The position numbers and the translations under genes are program-made. A stretch of DNA of 64,000 nt from Prorocentrum cordatum (taxonomy: Eukaryota; Sar; Dinophyceae; Prorocentrales; Prorocentraceae), in NCBI GenBank assembly GCA_963575745.1, contig CAUYUJ010014561.1, positions 214,891-278,890 on the forward strand, written 5' to 3'. Below are positions 43,001 to 52,942 of the stretch, piece by piece. Under the pieces are notes generated by a model. That model ran no database searches, was not told the origin of the DNA, and was given only the letters and a program-made list of their open reading frames with translations. Each line of letters begins with the position of its first letter. Position 1 is the first letter of the stretch.

Positions 43001-44640
43001 GACCGTGAAGGCCATGACGACAATGGCGGCCACGACCACCACGACGACCATGACCACCACGACGACCACAACGACAACGAAGACCAAAACGACCGCGACG
43101 ACCCGCCAAAACGACCGTGACGATCAAGACGAATGTGACGACCGTGACGACCATGACGACAATGACGACCGTGACGGCCACGACGGCCAAAACGACCGAG
43201 ACAACCATGACGACTGTCGAAACAATGAATACCGCAACGACCGTGACGACACTGGCCGCCAAAACGACAATGACGACTGTGACGGCCACGGCGACCGCGA
43301 AGAGCGGGACGACCACGACGACCGTGACGACCGTGACGGCTGCGAAGACCGTAACGACCACAACGACCGCGACGACCACGACAATCGTGACCACCATGAC
43401 GACCGTTACAACCGTGGCGCCTGTGACGACTATGACGACCGTGACGACCACGACGACACCGACGATCGCGACGACCACGACGACCGCGACGCCGCGACGA
43501 CCACGGCGATCGCGAAAACCGCGACGACCGCGAACACCGTGACGGCACAATAGACCGCAAAGACCGTGACGATCGAAAACACAATCTCGACCGCGACGGC
43601 CGTGACGACCGCGAAGATCGTGAAGACACAGAATACCACGACAACAACGACGACCGCGACGGCCACGACGACTGAAACGACCGCGATGGCCGCGACGACC
43701 CTGATACCCGTGACGACCATGACGACCGTGACGGCCGCGACGACCCCGAACAACGTGATGACCGAGAAGACCGTGACGACCACAACGACCGTGACGACTA
43801 TGACGACTGTGACGACCATGACGACCGTGACAACCGAAACGACCGTGACGGCCATGACGATCACGACTAGAATGGCTACTGTGGCGGTCACCAAAGGCTG
43901 CGACGACCGTGACGACCGTGACGACTGTAACGACTGCGAAAGCCGCGAATACCGACAACCGTGACGACCGTGGCCGCCAAAACGACCGTGACGGCCACGA
44001 CGATCGCGAAGAACGGGACGACCGTGACGACCGTGACGATCATGACGACCACGACGACACCGCTACCACGACGATCACGACGGCCGCGACGACCGCGAAA
44101 ATCGTGACGACCGTGACGACCACGAAAACCGTGAAGACCGCGAAAACTGTGACGAACGTGACGGCCACGACGAACGCGAAGACCGCGAAGACAACGACAA
44201 CCACGACGACAAAAACGACCGTGACGACCGTGACGGCCGTGACAACCATGACGACCGTGACGACCACGACGAACGTGACGACAATGACGACCGTGACGGC
44301 CTTTACGACCGCGACGACCGTGACGACCGTGACGACTGCGGCCACCGTGACGACCATGACGATCACAACGATCGTGTTGACCGCGCCGACTGCGACGACC
44401 ATGACGACCGTGGTGACCGCGACGACCGTGACGACCGTCGGCCGCGACGACCTTGACGACCGTGACGTCACGAAGACCACGACGGCCGCGACGACCATGA
44501 CGACCTTGACATCGCGATGACCGTGACGACCGCGACGGCCGTGACGGCAGTGACGACCGCTAAGACCACGATGACCACGACGACCACAACCACCGCGAAG
44601 ACCGCAACAACCCTAACGACGCTGACGACTGTGACGACCG
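40031..44640 (+). repeat. CGACYRYGA 9-mer array, part 2
   Basis: About 4.6 kb of the same degenerate 9-mer, with AAAACGACC and GCCCACGACGTCCATTGCGA variants that recur as higher-order blocks (near 40400, 40815 and 41240). It holds a minus-strand open frame of 615 codons that is pure repeat. Confidence 0.95.
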
Positions 44641-44654
44641 TTGCGACTGGTCGG

Positions 44655-44890
44655 AGCTCATAATGAGAGCTCCCTGTGGGGCCACGAAACGTATGAGGTG
44701 TGTGCCGAAATTGGTGCGGAGAACGTATGCGAGAACCGCAACTGGGGCCTCTGGTGGAGCTCCCTATGGGGTCACGAGGCGTATGATGGGTATGCCGAAA
44801 TGAGTGCGGGGGACGCGTGCGAGAACCGCCAGTGGGGCCTTCGGCGGAGCTCCTAATGGGGCCGCGAAACGTTTGAGAAGTGTGCCGGCA
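44655..44890 (+). repeat. 90-bp satellite, three units
   Basis: GGGGCCACGAAACG, then GCCGAAATTGGTGCGG-type units, the right part of the split satellite. The last unit is followed by GGA-rich DNA. Confidence 0.85.
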
Positions 44891-44968
44891 TGGACTTGCG
44901 GAGGGTAGAGGCAGGGGTGGGAGGGAAAGAGGGGAGGGAGGACGAGGGATAACGCGGGGCACTGTCGT

Positions 44969-45006
44969 TTCAAAACGAGGACCCAACACTACAGAACGGT
45001 TGGGAA
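44969..45006 (+). other. Right-end motif of composite element 3
   Basis: TTCAAAACGAGGACCC, then AACACTACAGAACGGTTGGG, with the CCCAAC/GTTGGG stem intact. Confidence 0.75.
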
Positions 45007-45455
45007 GAACTCCTAAGAGAAACCTCAGACCGCCAGCAAGTGCCAACGAAACTTCCGAGCGGCCCCAAACGGCGCCCTCGAGGCGCAAATGAAGCCTCGC
45101 AACGGTTTCCAACAGGTCTCACCCGTGGATTGCCTCCCTTGTCTGGAAATGACCGCCAGGAGGAGTCGACATGAAGCATAAGAAAGTCCAGGGCGCGTTC
45201 ACGAGGCCCAGTGTCACATGGTACAAGAAGGTTCAAGTAGGACCCTGCGCTCGGTTCCGTAAGGATCCTCGGTTGCACATCCTCGGCTTGACCACGACCA
45301 CGTCCAACCCGCCCATGAAAGTCTCAGACGCAACCTGACATTGTGGACCATACCTCGCCCGAACAACTTCTACGGATGGGTTCCTCACTTCGTGTGGGCA
45401 TCGGCGGGATGGCGTAAGCCTCTTGATTAAGCATTTGAGCAAACTCATTGAGGAT
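45007..45455. other. Downstream flank of the methyltransferase gene
   Basis: No repeat and no domain recognised. Lying 3' of the minus-strand gene, part of it is probably its 3' untranslated region; no polyadenylation signal can be named with confidence. Confidence 0.4.
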
Positions 45456-46346
45456 CTATAGTTGAATTGTTCTTGACGCTTTTGGCGATTTCAGCTCTGG
45501 GTGGACTGCCGCGCGGTGTCTCACCAAATAAAGGCGTGGCGTGTTCATGAGGTACGTCTCTACACACCAGCCAGCGAGTTCCTGAACCTCGAACTCCGCC
45601 TTGAGCATTTGTAAGAATGTTTCCACGGTGTGCTGGCGGTGGACCAACGCCAAGTAAGCTGTGGATCCCCGAGACAGCACGGCCGCCAGGCAGTCTAGCA
45701 GGGGCCGAAAGAGCTCTGGCCAGAACACACAATCTGCGGCAACCACTGCGTCAAAACGATGAGAAGCAGCTACCCTTGACCGAGACGCAGGGCATCGCCA
45801 GTCCAGGTCAACCAAAGTCACCTGCTCGGCAAGGCCATTTACTCTCAAGTTCTCGCGGAGGAGTGGCATGTTCTCTGAGAGGTCGGTGCACGTAACCCTC
45901 ACTCCAGCAGCCGCCAGTGCCATCCCCACCAGGCCCTGCCCAGCGCCCAGCTCTAGCACTTGGCACGCGCCCGTACAGGACCCCGCGATCTCTCTGGCAG
46001 CATAGGCAGCAAGATAATACCCGCAAGGCCACACCTTCCCTGCCGTGGCCTCTGGATCGACAGCCTCGCCCTCGGCCTGCGGCACCGGGGCCTCCACCAC
46101 GTGCAAGAACCTGCCGCCCAGCGTGTAGCCCGCGTGCCGTGCGTGAGGATCCTGCAGGTGGAACCTCCAGGGGGCAAGGCCGTGATGCCCAGGTGAGCCG
46201 CACGCCCCTTGGCATGAAGCAACTGGGCCTTGAGGGAAACAGGCCCTGGACCCGGGGTCCTCCTCCTCCTCCTCGTCCTCCTCCTCGTCCTCCTCCTCCT
46301 CCTCGTCCTCCTCCTCGTCCTCGTCCTCGCCCTCCTCCTCGTCCAC
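45456..46346 (-). CDS. METTL21-type (family 16) methyltransferase
   Basis: The only convincing gene. The 296-residue frame is a class I SAM-dependent methyltransferase of the METTL21/FAM86-like group, which methylates lysines on proteins such as chaperones and elongation factors; the substrate here is unknown. Visible motifs: GKVWPCGYYLAAYA (103-116), the SAM-binding VLELGAGQGLVGMAL (130-144), VTCTDL with acidic D155, DLDW (180-183), FDAVVAADCVFW (198-209) and a final ALVHR strand (233-237). Residues 1-30 are an acidic Glu/Asp tract encoded by a GGA microsatellite. The first codon of the open frame is GTG and there is no in-frame ATG before residue 142, so the true start lies upstream, probably joined across the microsatellite by splicing or a frame change. 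The stop is TAG at 45456-45458. Domain identity is firm; N-terminus is not. Confidence 0.85.
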   Translation of the reverse strand: MDEEEGEDEDEEEDEEEEEDEEEDEEEEEDPGSRACFPQGPVASCQGACGSPGHHGLAPWRFHLQDPHARHAGYTLGGRFLHVVEAPVPQAEGEAVDPEATAGKVWPCGYYLAAYAAREIAGSCTGACQVLELGAGQGLVGMALAAAGVRVTCTDLSENMPLLRENLRVNGLAEQVTLVDLDWRCPASRSRVAASHRFDAVVAADCVFWPELFRPLLDCLAAVLSRGSTAYLALVHRQHTVETFLQMLKAEFEVQELAGWCVETYLMNTPRLYLVRHRAAVHPELKSPKASRTIQL

Positions 46347-46385
46347 CTCCTCCTCCTCCTCCTCCTCCTCCTCCTCCTCCCCCGC
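46255..46385. repeat. GGA microsatellite inside the methyltransferase gene
   Basis: TCC/GTCC runs on plus read as GAG/GAC (Glu/Asp) in the methyltransferase frame and as GGA (Gly) in the frame used upstream. The repeat is therefore where the reading frame appears to change. Confidence 0.85.
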
Positions 46386-46733
46386 CAGACCAGCTTCTCA
46401 TGCCGGGTCGTTTCTTGACTGTCCCGGGGCACGTGGGAGCCCCCCAAAGCCCGAAAAGTGCCCACTTAAGCCTCCAAGGCCCATCTGCTTCGTGGCGAGC
46501 CCGGGCGCCCGGGAAGCGCGTCCACGTGCGCTCCCGGCCGGTGGCCACGTCCCTGACGCGCACGCGCAGCTGCCCCTGCGCAGAAACAGACAGCAGCACC
46601 GACACCTGTCGGGGCCCCAAGACCTTGTGGTGAAACCGACCTCGGAATTCCCAACGATGGTCCGTCGCCGCATATTCTTGGGACCTCGGAGGCCTCAATC
46701 GCCTCAGACGTCCTCGTGGCAAGACCAGACCCC
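46386..46733 (-). CDS. Possible N-terminal exon of the methyltransferase gene
   Basis: The minus-strand frame reads DHRWEFRGRFHHKVLGP, QVSVLLSVSAQGQLRVRVRD and KWALFGLWGAPTCPG, ending GMRSWSGG at the microsatellite. Its composition is protein-like and unlike nearby repeats. It is one base out of frame with the methyltransferase. I do not recognise the domain. It stops at the D1 repeat on its 5' side, and no in-frame ATG start is obvious apart from the Met in GMRSW. Confidence 0.35.
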
Positions 46734-46885
46734 CTGAGATCCGACGTTGCAACAAAATGTAACATCGCAAAACATGACGACAGGACCCCCAACCCCCATC
46801 CTTCTGCGTCCTTTTTCGCGCCGGATCGATCTGTGAGGGTCCCGGGGCCCGACAGTGAGCGACGACGCCCGTCTCGAACAGAAAC
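46734..46885 (+). repeat. D1 dispersed repeat, copy 2
   Basis: The partner of 12290-12450. The 10-bp hairpin is degraded here (CGACGTTGC versus GTAACATCG). It sits directly upstream of the methyltransferase gene. Confidence 0.7.
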
Positions 46886-46910
46886 GAACCACCAGGATCC
46901 CATGGGTCGA

Positions 46911-47080
46911 GTAGGGGATCGACTACAGAACTGATTTAACCCAGAATTGATTTTCCTTGTCGAATCCACGGACAATTTGTGGAGTTTTCGCAAATCTACG
47001 AATCTTCTACGTAAGTTTGTTTGGGATCCGACGTGGAAGTCAACTCTGGGGTAACTCAATTCTGCAGCCGATCTCCTACT
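46911..47080. mobile_element. T2 inverted-repeat element, copy 2
   Basis: Left arm GTAGGGGATCGACTACAGAA and right arm (inverted) GTAGGAGATCGGCTGCAGAA continue inward for about 40 bp with 33 matches. The interior is AT-richer than its surroundings. Copy 1 is at 11729-11911. Confidence 0.75.
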
Positions 47081-47271
47081 CAAATGGGGGCCCACGGCGC
47101 GGGGTAGCCGCACCACGCCCCCGGGGGCCCCCCCCCGACGCCTGCGGGAGCCCGCGGACGAGCGGGCTCAGGGCCACGGGCACGCGGGCCAGCTCCGCGC
47201 AGCCCTCGGCCAGCGGCCGCAGGCCCTGCACCACGACCACCACGCCGCGCGCCTGGCCGTCGGCGCTGGAG

Positions 47272-47440
47272 TCAGGTCGGACGTGGCCCCCCGCAGGCGG
47301 ATTTTCTGGCCGAGAAATGTCGAGCAGACTCCAAACACATCTGCAGACCTGCTCACACGTAACATCAAAAGCATGGCCCCCGGACCGGCTGTGCACTCTC
47401 GTCGGACACGCCTCCTGGAGAGGGACACAGCCCGACTTGA
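47272..47440 (+). mobile_element. T1 TIR element, copy C
   Basis: It starts TCAGGTCGGACGTGGCCCCC, CGCAGGCGGATTTT and ends GGAGAGGGACACAGCCCGAC before TTGA. It is flanked by CGCTGGAG (47264-47271) and CGCTAGAG (47441-47448), 7 of 8 matching. 169 bp, non-coding. Confidence 0.85.
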
Positions 47441-47612
47441 CGCTAGAGGTCAGCAGCTCGGCCTCCCCGGCGCACGGGCACGCGGCGCCCCGCCGCAGCG
47501 CCGGGGAGAGCTGCCCGCCGTGCAGGGCGACGGACACGTCCATCGCCAGCGCCCCGTCGAGCACTGCCACGGGGCCGGTCTCCGGATCCTGGGGGGGGGC
47601 GCCAGCTTCGGG

Positions 47613-47770
47613 CCGGAGGGTTCCAGAGGGGGCGTTTGGGGAAGGGGTCTTCCAGAGAGCCCCCCAGGGGCCTCGGAGCCTCGTCGAACAAACAGGGGGT
47701 GCGATGCCTCTGGGGGACCCCTCCTGGAAAACCCCCTCCCCCCAACAAAACCCCCTTTGGAACCCTCCGG
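47613..47770. mobile_element. T4 foldback element with 5-bp duplication
   Basis: The arms read inward as CCGGAGGGTTCCARAGGGGG, then a TTTGGGG/GTTGGGG stretch, then TYTTCCAG. They cover about 65 bp each, so the unit can fold almost end to end. TCGGG occurs directly on both sides (47608-47612 and 47771-47775). No coding capacity. Confidence 0.75.
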
Positions 47771-48018
47771 TCGGGGAGACGCAGAAGACTCGGGCACGGG
47801 GGACTCGGCTTGGCTCGACGAGGCCATCACCCAAAAAGGACGAGGCCCGATCTGAAACTTGGCGCGAGCTCCTGCTGCAGACATCCCATGAACACTGGAC
47901 CGTCAAAATCCAGGGCGCGCTCGTCAAGAAGCGTCGGCAAACCCGAGTTTCGCGCGCCTCCGGCGCCGAGCACTGTGCACAGGCACCGAGCCTGGCCACG
48001 CCCATCCTGGGCCCAGGA

Positions 48019-48178
48019 TCAGGTCGGGCGTGTCCCCCCACAGGCGGACTTTGCACGACAGATGCAACATAGCCAACCAATCGTCAAACGTGGTCAAACA
48101 TGCTAAAAAAGAATCGCCCCCGGACTATCTTTAGCTATCCTGGGATATCCCTCCTGTAGAGGGACAGGCCCGACTTCC
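48019..48178 (+). mobile_element. T1 TIR element, copy A
   Basis: It starts TCAGGTCGGGCGTGTCCCCC and ends CTGTAGAGGGACAGGCCCGA before CTTCC. It is flanked by GCCCAGGA (48011-48018) and GCGCAAGA (48179-48186), 6 of 8 matching. The interior shares ATCGCCCCCGGAC with the other copies. Confidence 0.8.
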
Positions 48179-48186
48179 GCGCAAGA

Positions 48187-48689
48187 TCGACGCACACGCG
48201 CGCGCCTGGCTCTTGCGAGGCAGGCGAGTGCCCCGACCCGTGCGCCCACCATCTGGGGGGGGGCAGGACCGGCGCACTCGGTGGCAGCTCCTGGGGGCCT
48301 CCCGTGCCCTGTCGGCTTCTGCGAATCGGCGCCAATTGACGCCGGCCGACGCTAACTCGGCGCTTCACGGAGCCTCATCGACGCAAGGCGACGCCAAATC
48401 GGCGCTGTCTCATCGACTCCCAGGCGCTACTCGACGCTAGTGGACTCCAGCGACGGACACGCGAGGGTATGCGAAGGCACCCAGGAGCTGCGACCAACGG
48501 CGCAGGCGTCCAGTCGGCAATCTCCGAGATCCTGCGCGGGCACCAACGCCAGCAGGCCTGCGTCGCCGCACGCGGGAGCCTCAGGATCGCCGGCGGAGCC
48601 CGACGCGGAGGAGGGGCTCGCCATGGCGGCGCCCGCAGGGAAGGGAAAGGGAGGGGTCGGGGATCTCCTGGCCCGGGTCGATCCAACCC
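48187..48689. other. GC-rich segment, no gene recognised
   Basis: Contains repeated CGACGCnAAnTCGGCG-type words at 48325-48430. No domain was recognised. Confidence 0.4.
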
Positions 48690-48890
48690 CGGGTCAGTCA
48701 GGCCTTGCCGAATCCTGCACCTAAACCTGGGTCAATGCAAAGATCCTGCAAGATCGATGCTTGCAACATCCTGCAAGATCCTGCACCTAAACCCGGGTCA
48801 GTGCGAGGGACCCTGCAAGATCCCGAAGGATCCTGCGCCCAAGCCCGGGTCACTGCGACCCTGGCCCTGCAGGATCCTGCAAGCTCGGGC
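48690..48890 (+). repeat. GATCCTGCACCTAAACCCGG tandem repeat
   Basis: Three copies of a 50-65 bp unit with ATCCTGCRCCYAARCCYGGG, then TCANTGCRA, plus extra CTGCAAGATC words. Confidence 0.75.
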
Positions 48891-49940
48891 GCTCTGGCTG
48901 ACCCCCGTCTGCATGGACCCCCGTCTCGAGGCTCCCGAGAGGGGGTCGAGCAGAGACGGGCTCCGGGCTCGCTTCGTGGCGGCGCGCCGAGGGGGGAAAG
49001 GGGCAGGGGAGCGGCCTGCCCAGACGGCGGGAGGCTTCTCGGAAGGCCTCCCGTCGCCCGAGGAGCCCCCCTCGGTCTTCCAGGAGGCCTGCCTCCCAGG
49101 CGGGAGGGTCTGCTAGCGCCCCCCCCCTGCCTTCTCAGAAGGCTCCCTCGGCGCAGCGCCAATGTCACAATTCGTAGCGTTATCTCGAGGCGAGCCTCGA
49201 GCTGAAGGCTGCGGGGATTCCGGGTGTAATTATTACCTGCCTGGATGGCACCCTTTGTATTTTCGGCGTGGGCTGCCCTCTTTATGGCCTCGTGCAGCTT
49301 GGCTGGAAGGCTCTAGGAGGCCCCCAAGAGGCCTCGATGAGATCCCAACGACCCTCCAGGACGCCTCAAACCCAAGACCCAGGCACGGAGGCGGGACGGG
49401 CCGAAAGCCAGTCGAGCAATAGAACAGGAGCACCGCCAAATCCTGGCTCGACGGGAAACGCAATGGTGTTCAACATCACGCGCCACTGAGTGAAGGTCCC
49501 GCCTAGTCCCAAGCCACGCGCCGCGCCGCCGCGAAGGTTTCGGAACTCGGGTGAGGGACCATTGTCGACCCTCGCATCATTGTCGCGGACATTTGCCATC
49601 GTCCTCGTGTTTATACTGCCTTGAAGTCCCAGATCAGAGAATCCCATCAAGCATCTGGGCTACGGTGGTCTAAGGAGTTCTTCCTTTCCCCTTCCAACCA
49701 AAAACCTCTTCCTCTCCGAGAGGTATATCTACCCTATCTCCCTGTTCTTGATTTTTTCGGGGGGTGCCCTCCAATGCTCCAAGATGGCCTCCAAGATGGG
49801 TAAAAATAACCGGCAATGATTCAATATAGCTTCCGGCAAACCTCCAATAGGCCGTACGAGGGCCACAAGACGGTTCCAAGTGCTCTAGAGCCTCCTCAGG
49901 ACCTCTCAAGAGGCCAAAACCCCTCAATCGCCTAACGACT
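48891..49940. other. No gene recognised
   Basis: GC-rich at first (with GGAGGC/GCCTCC inverted words near 49030-49110), then mixed. Short open frames without known domains. Confidence 0.35.
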
Positions 49941-49947
49941 GACCAAT

Positions 49948-50660
49948 GACTTTTGCCTTCTCGCCGTTTCGCTTCTGATGCGCTTTGGAGGCCTCAGGAT
50001 GGCCCCAAGATGGCCTCGTTCTCATATTGCCCTGAACTCCCCAAATCAAACAAACTTCTTTGTTGCGCCGAGCGTCGTACTCCACTTCTCTGGTGCTTCC
50101 GAGGCACCAAGATGGCCCAAGTGAGGCCCAAGAGGGGCCCAAGAGGCCCCCCAGAAGGCCCCCAAGAGCGCCCAAAACCGTTCCAGGAGAGTCCCAGAAG
50201 TCATCAGAAGTCTGCTGGGCCCAGACAACTTCCAAAGCTGACTTCATCGGCCCCCTGGAGCCGACTAGGATCCGGCCCGCCTGCAGTAGCACATGCAGAA
50301 ATACAAGTGCAGCTGTTGTGTTATCGGAGCTCTGTGCAGGCCCAGGGGAGGGAGATAGCTAGTCGAGGAGACGAGGGCGAGAAGAGGGGGCAAGAAGGAG
50401 AGACGAGAAGAGGCGAGGAGATGAGGAGATGAGGACGAGAAGGGAGTTCCAAGAGGGCCCCAAGAGGCGATCTTGATGGCCCCAGGGGAGGGGCCAAAAT
50501 CTAGGACCCCCTGCCTTCTGATCGGTGGCATCCAAGATGGCCCCAAGAGGCCCTCCAGGGCTCCCAGGAGAACCCTAAGAGGGCTCCAAAAGAGCCCCAA
50601 GACCCTCCAGAAGAGCCCCAGGACCCCAAGATCCCCCAAACGAGTCCCAAGAGGGCGACA
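49948..50660 (+). repeat. GGCCCCAAGAGG minisatellite with head motif
   Basis: The head ATGACTTTTGCCTTCTCGCC, then GTTTCGCTTCTGATG (49948-49996), precedes degenerate CCAAGATGGCC/CCAAGAGGCCC repeats (to 50200 and again 50450-50660). Between them lies about 200 bp of unique sequence. Confidence 0.75.
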
Positions 50661-50689
50661 GAAGGCGAGTCTGGGGGGTCTGTCCTCGT

Positions 50690-50840
50690 CCTCATTGTCC
50701 TCCTCTTCCTCCTCGCCCTCGTCCTCGTCCTTGCCCTCATCGTCTTCCTTTCCCTTTCCTCCTCTTCCTCGCCACCGTGGTGGTGGTGATGGTTGTGGTG
50801 GTCGTCGTCGTCGTCTTCCTGCTCCTCCTCCCTCCCTCGC
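50690..50840. repeat. TCCTCG/GTGGTG microsatellite patch
   Basis: TCC/CTCGTC repeats followed by GGTGGTGATGGTTGTGGTGG and a GTC run. Confidence 0.85.
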
Positions 50841-51454
50841 CCCCACGCGGGCCCCAGGGATGGCCCGAAGCGAAGAGGCCCTCCAATGCGCCCTGGCTGT
50901 CCGCGTTGTTGCACGACGTGTGTGTCCCTTCGTCTCTTTCCCCGTCAACTCTAATGGACAGGGTTTGTGAATGGGCTGGTGGGGGTACGCGACGCGTGAA
51001 ACATTTTCGCTGTTGCGCCGGGCGTCGTCGCAGATATTGAGATCCGTCGCAGTTGCGCTGCGTTCCTGGAGAGGCTCGGATCCTCCAATACCCTGCGCTG
51101 ACACGGAAGCGCGCAGTCGCAATGCCATTGCTACGTCCGCATACACTCTGGCTCAGACGAGGCAAGCGCCACTGAAGTTTGCTCGGGAACAATGGCGTGA
51201 TCGAGACCAAAATGCGAACATGCGCATTCCCAGCGGAGGGCGAAACACATCGAAAGCAGAAACCTTCTCCTGTGAGATTCTCAGACAGTGGAGAGTTCAA
51301 CGTTCGATTGCGTCTTCGCCGCGCGGCGGAGCAGAGACCTCGCCTTTCAATCTCTGCGACCCCACGCGGGCCTGTGAATTGAAACTGGGGACGAACAACT
51401 GTACCACTATGCGCTCCGCGCGGAGGCGCACGTCCGGACCGAACACACGATACA
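50841..51454. other. No gene recognised
   Basis: A 200-codon plus frame (50971-51573) crosses this region. It shows no domain I know and runs into the TA island. Confidence 0.35.
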
Positions 51455-51590
51455 TACACACAGACATACACATCTATATATGTATATGTATATATATATA
51501 TCGATCTATAACTGTATATATATGTATGTGTATACATATATATGAATTTACATATGCATGCGTATATATATAGATATATTATATGAATCA
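51455..51590. repeat. TA-rich island
   Basis: Alternating TATATG/CATATA words over about 135 bp, the longest TA island in the window. Confidence 0.9.
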
Positions 51591-52069
51591 TCTGATATCT
51601 TTACTCAGGCTATATGGCGCGAGAGCGGCCACCACCGAGCACTCGCTGCAAGATTCTTGAGCGAGCGCGCCGCCACCGGGAGGCCTGCCCCATCGCCGCT
51701 GCGACGGCCAGGGGCGCGCGGCGGCGCTGGCGCCGCCACCCCGTCGACTGCACGCAAGAGAAACCTTTCGCAGGCGAGGCCTTCGCTGCGGGCCCAGTGG
51801 GGGCCCGCGATCGCTGACGGCGAAGCAGTAGCAGCGGCTTGCGCGCCAGGGCTTGGCCACCCCGCGTCTTCCGTGGAGTCGCGCACCAAAGGCCATCCCT
51901 GCATGGAGGGCTTCGCTCCTCCGCCGGCCACGAACTCGCACAGGCGCGCTGGGGCCCAGCGGCGTCGCGCCGCAAGATATCCGGACGAAGGGCGCTCACG
52001 GAATCCGTGGCCCTGTGTGGCGCAGGGCCGGCGGTGGGCACAAACGGGCAAACATTTCGTTGAAGAGCG
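51591..52069. other. GC-rich segment, no gene recognised
   Basis: A minus-strand open frame of 289 codons covers it, rich in Ala, Arg and Pro. No domain was recognised. Confidence 0.35.
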
Positions 52070-52340
52070 TGAGGCTTGAAGGCAACAGCTTTTTGCAGGG
52101 AGCAGTTCTTGGAGGGACGAGCTGTTAATGATGGGGGACCTTCTTGAGGGCAACAATCTTCGAACGCATCTGTACCGGAACATGTTTCTAAAGGCAACCG
52201 GATCTTGAACGGCCAGTGTTTGAAGGCAACAGTTCCTGAACGTAGACATGTCCGAAGGCAGTATTCCAATAGATCGAACAACTTTCGAAGACATCATTTC
52301 TTTGAGTGAAAGTCTTGCACGGAACGTGTTCGGATGTATC
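52070..52340 (+). repeat. GAAGGCAACnGTTCTTGAACG degenerate repeat
   Basis: About eight diverged units of 20-30 bp with GGCAACAG and TTGAACG words. Confidence 0.6.
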
Positions 52341-52420
52341 ACCTTTGTCAAGGATTCAAGATTGAAGAAACTTGTGTTTCCTTTCAGGGTCCCACCCATT
52401 GTGTCCCACCAGTTGGAAGC

Positions 52421-52438
52421 CATGGGTTGCAACCCATG
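52421..52438. other. Perfect 18-bp palindrome
   Basis: CATGGGTTGCAACCCATG. It lies between the GGCAAC repeat and a TA island; role unknown. Confidence 0.8.
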
Positions 52439-52559
52439 AGGGGCGCCCCATGAGGCGCATCCCTTCACTGGCACCCCTCAACTTTTACCCTGCTGGCTGC
52501 ACCACAGTTACACCCCAATCGGAAGGCACCTCATACGTTGCATCGAACACGTTGTACAC

Positions 52560-52564
52560 CATAC

Positions 52565-52605
<41 letters not shown>

Positions 52606-52612
52606 GATGGAT
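52560..52612. repeat. TA-rich island
   Basis: Two near-pure TA runs. Confidence 0.95.
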
Positions 52613-52934
52613 TGCATTCCGCATGTTGTACAGCATAAAGTGGACCCTGCAGGTGGGACATCATATTGGTTTAATGTGTTGACGGTTTGGGGCACGCGCG
52701 TTTACATCGCCCTTGTCTTCCAGGGTACACGCGTTGAGTCCCAACTTGATTGTTTGGCCGTGTCTGCTCAGCCGAGCCATTCCTTTAGTGGCTTTATAAG
52801 TTTGGGCGGATAGTCGGACGCAGGCCAGAAGAACATCCTTCAAAAAACATGAGACCATCCGCTGGCCGAAACGGACAGAACCTCCAAGGGTACCCTCCCC
52901 AGGATGCGCAAGAACGTCCAACAGGCACGACAAA
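52613..52934. other. No gene recognised
   Basis: Mixed sequence before T1 copy B. Confidence 0.35.
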
Positions 52935-52942
52935 CACTAGGG

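Larger units (their letters stand above)
37925..45006 (+). mobile_element. Composite element 3 with 9-mer array cargo
   Basis: The left end is GCGAAGGACCCAACCATACG, followed by three 90-bp satellite units (37975-38235). Then comes about 6.4 kb of degenerate repeat, three more satellite units (44655-44890), GA-rich DNA, and the shared right-end motif (44969-45006). End order matches element 2. The 9-mer array appears to split a satellite array. No enzyme is encoded. Confidence 0.55.

Noticed and set aside
41240-43087. 615-codon minus-strand open frame
   Set aside because: Made wholly of the CGACYRYGA 9-mer (Val/Thr, Ser/Arg and Arg/His/Gly repeats). No codon-position bias or non-repeat domain is visible.
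51605-52474. 289-codon minus-strand frame
   Set aside because: Covers a degenerate repeat and a GC-rich stretch. Composition is Ala/Arg/Pro-biased and no domain was recognised.
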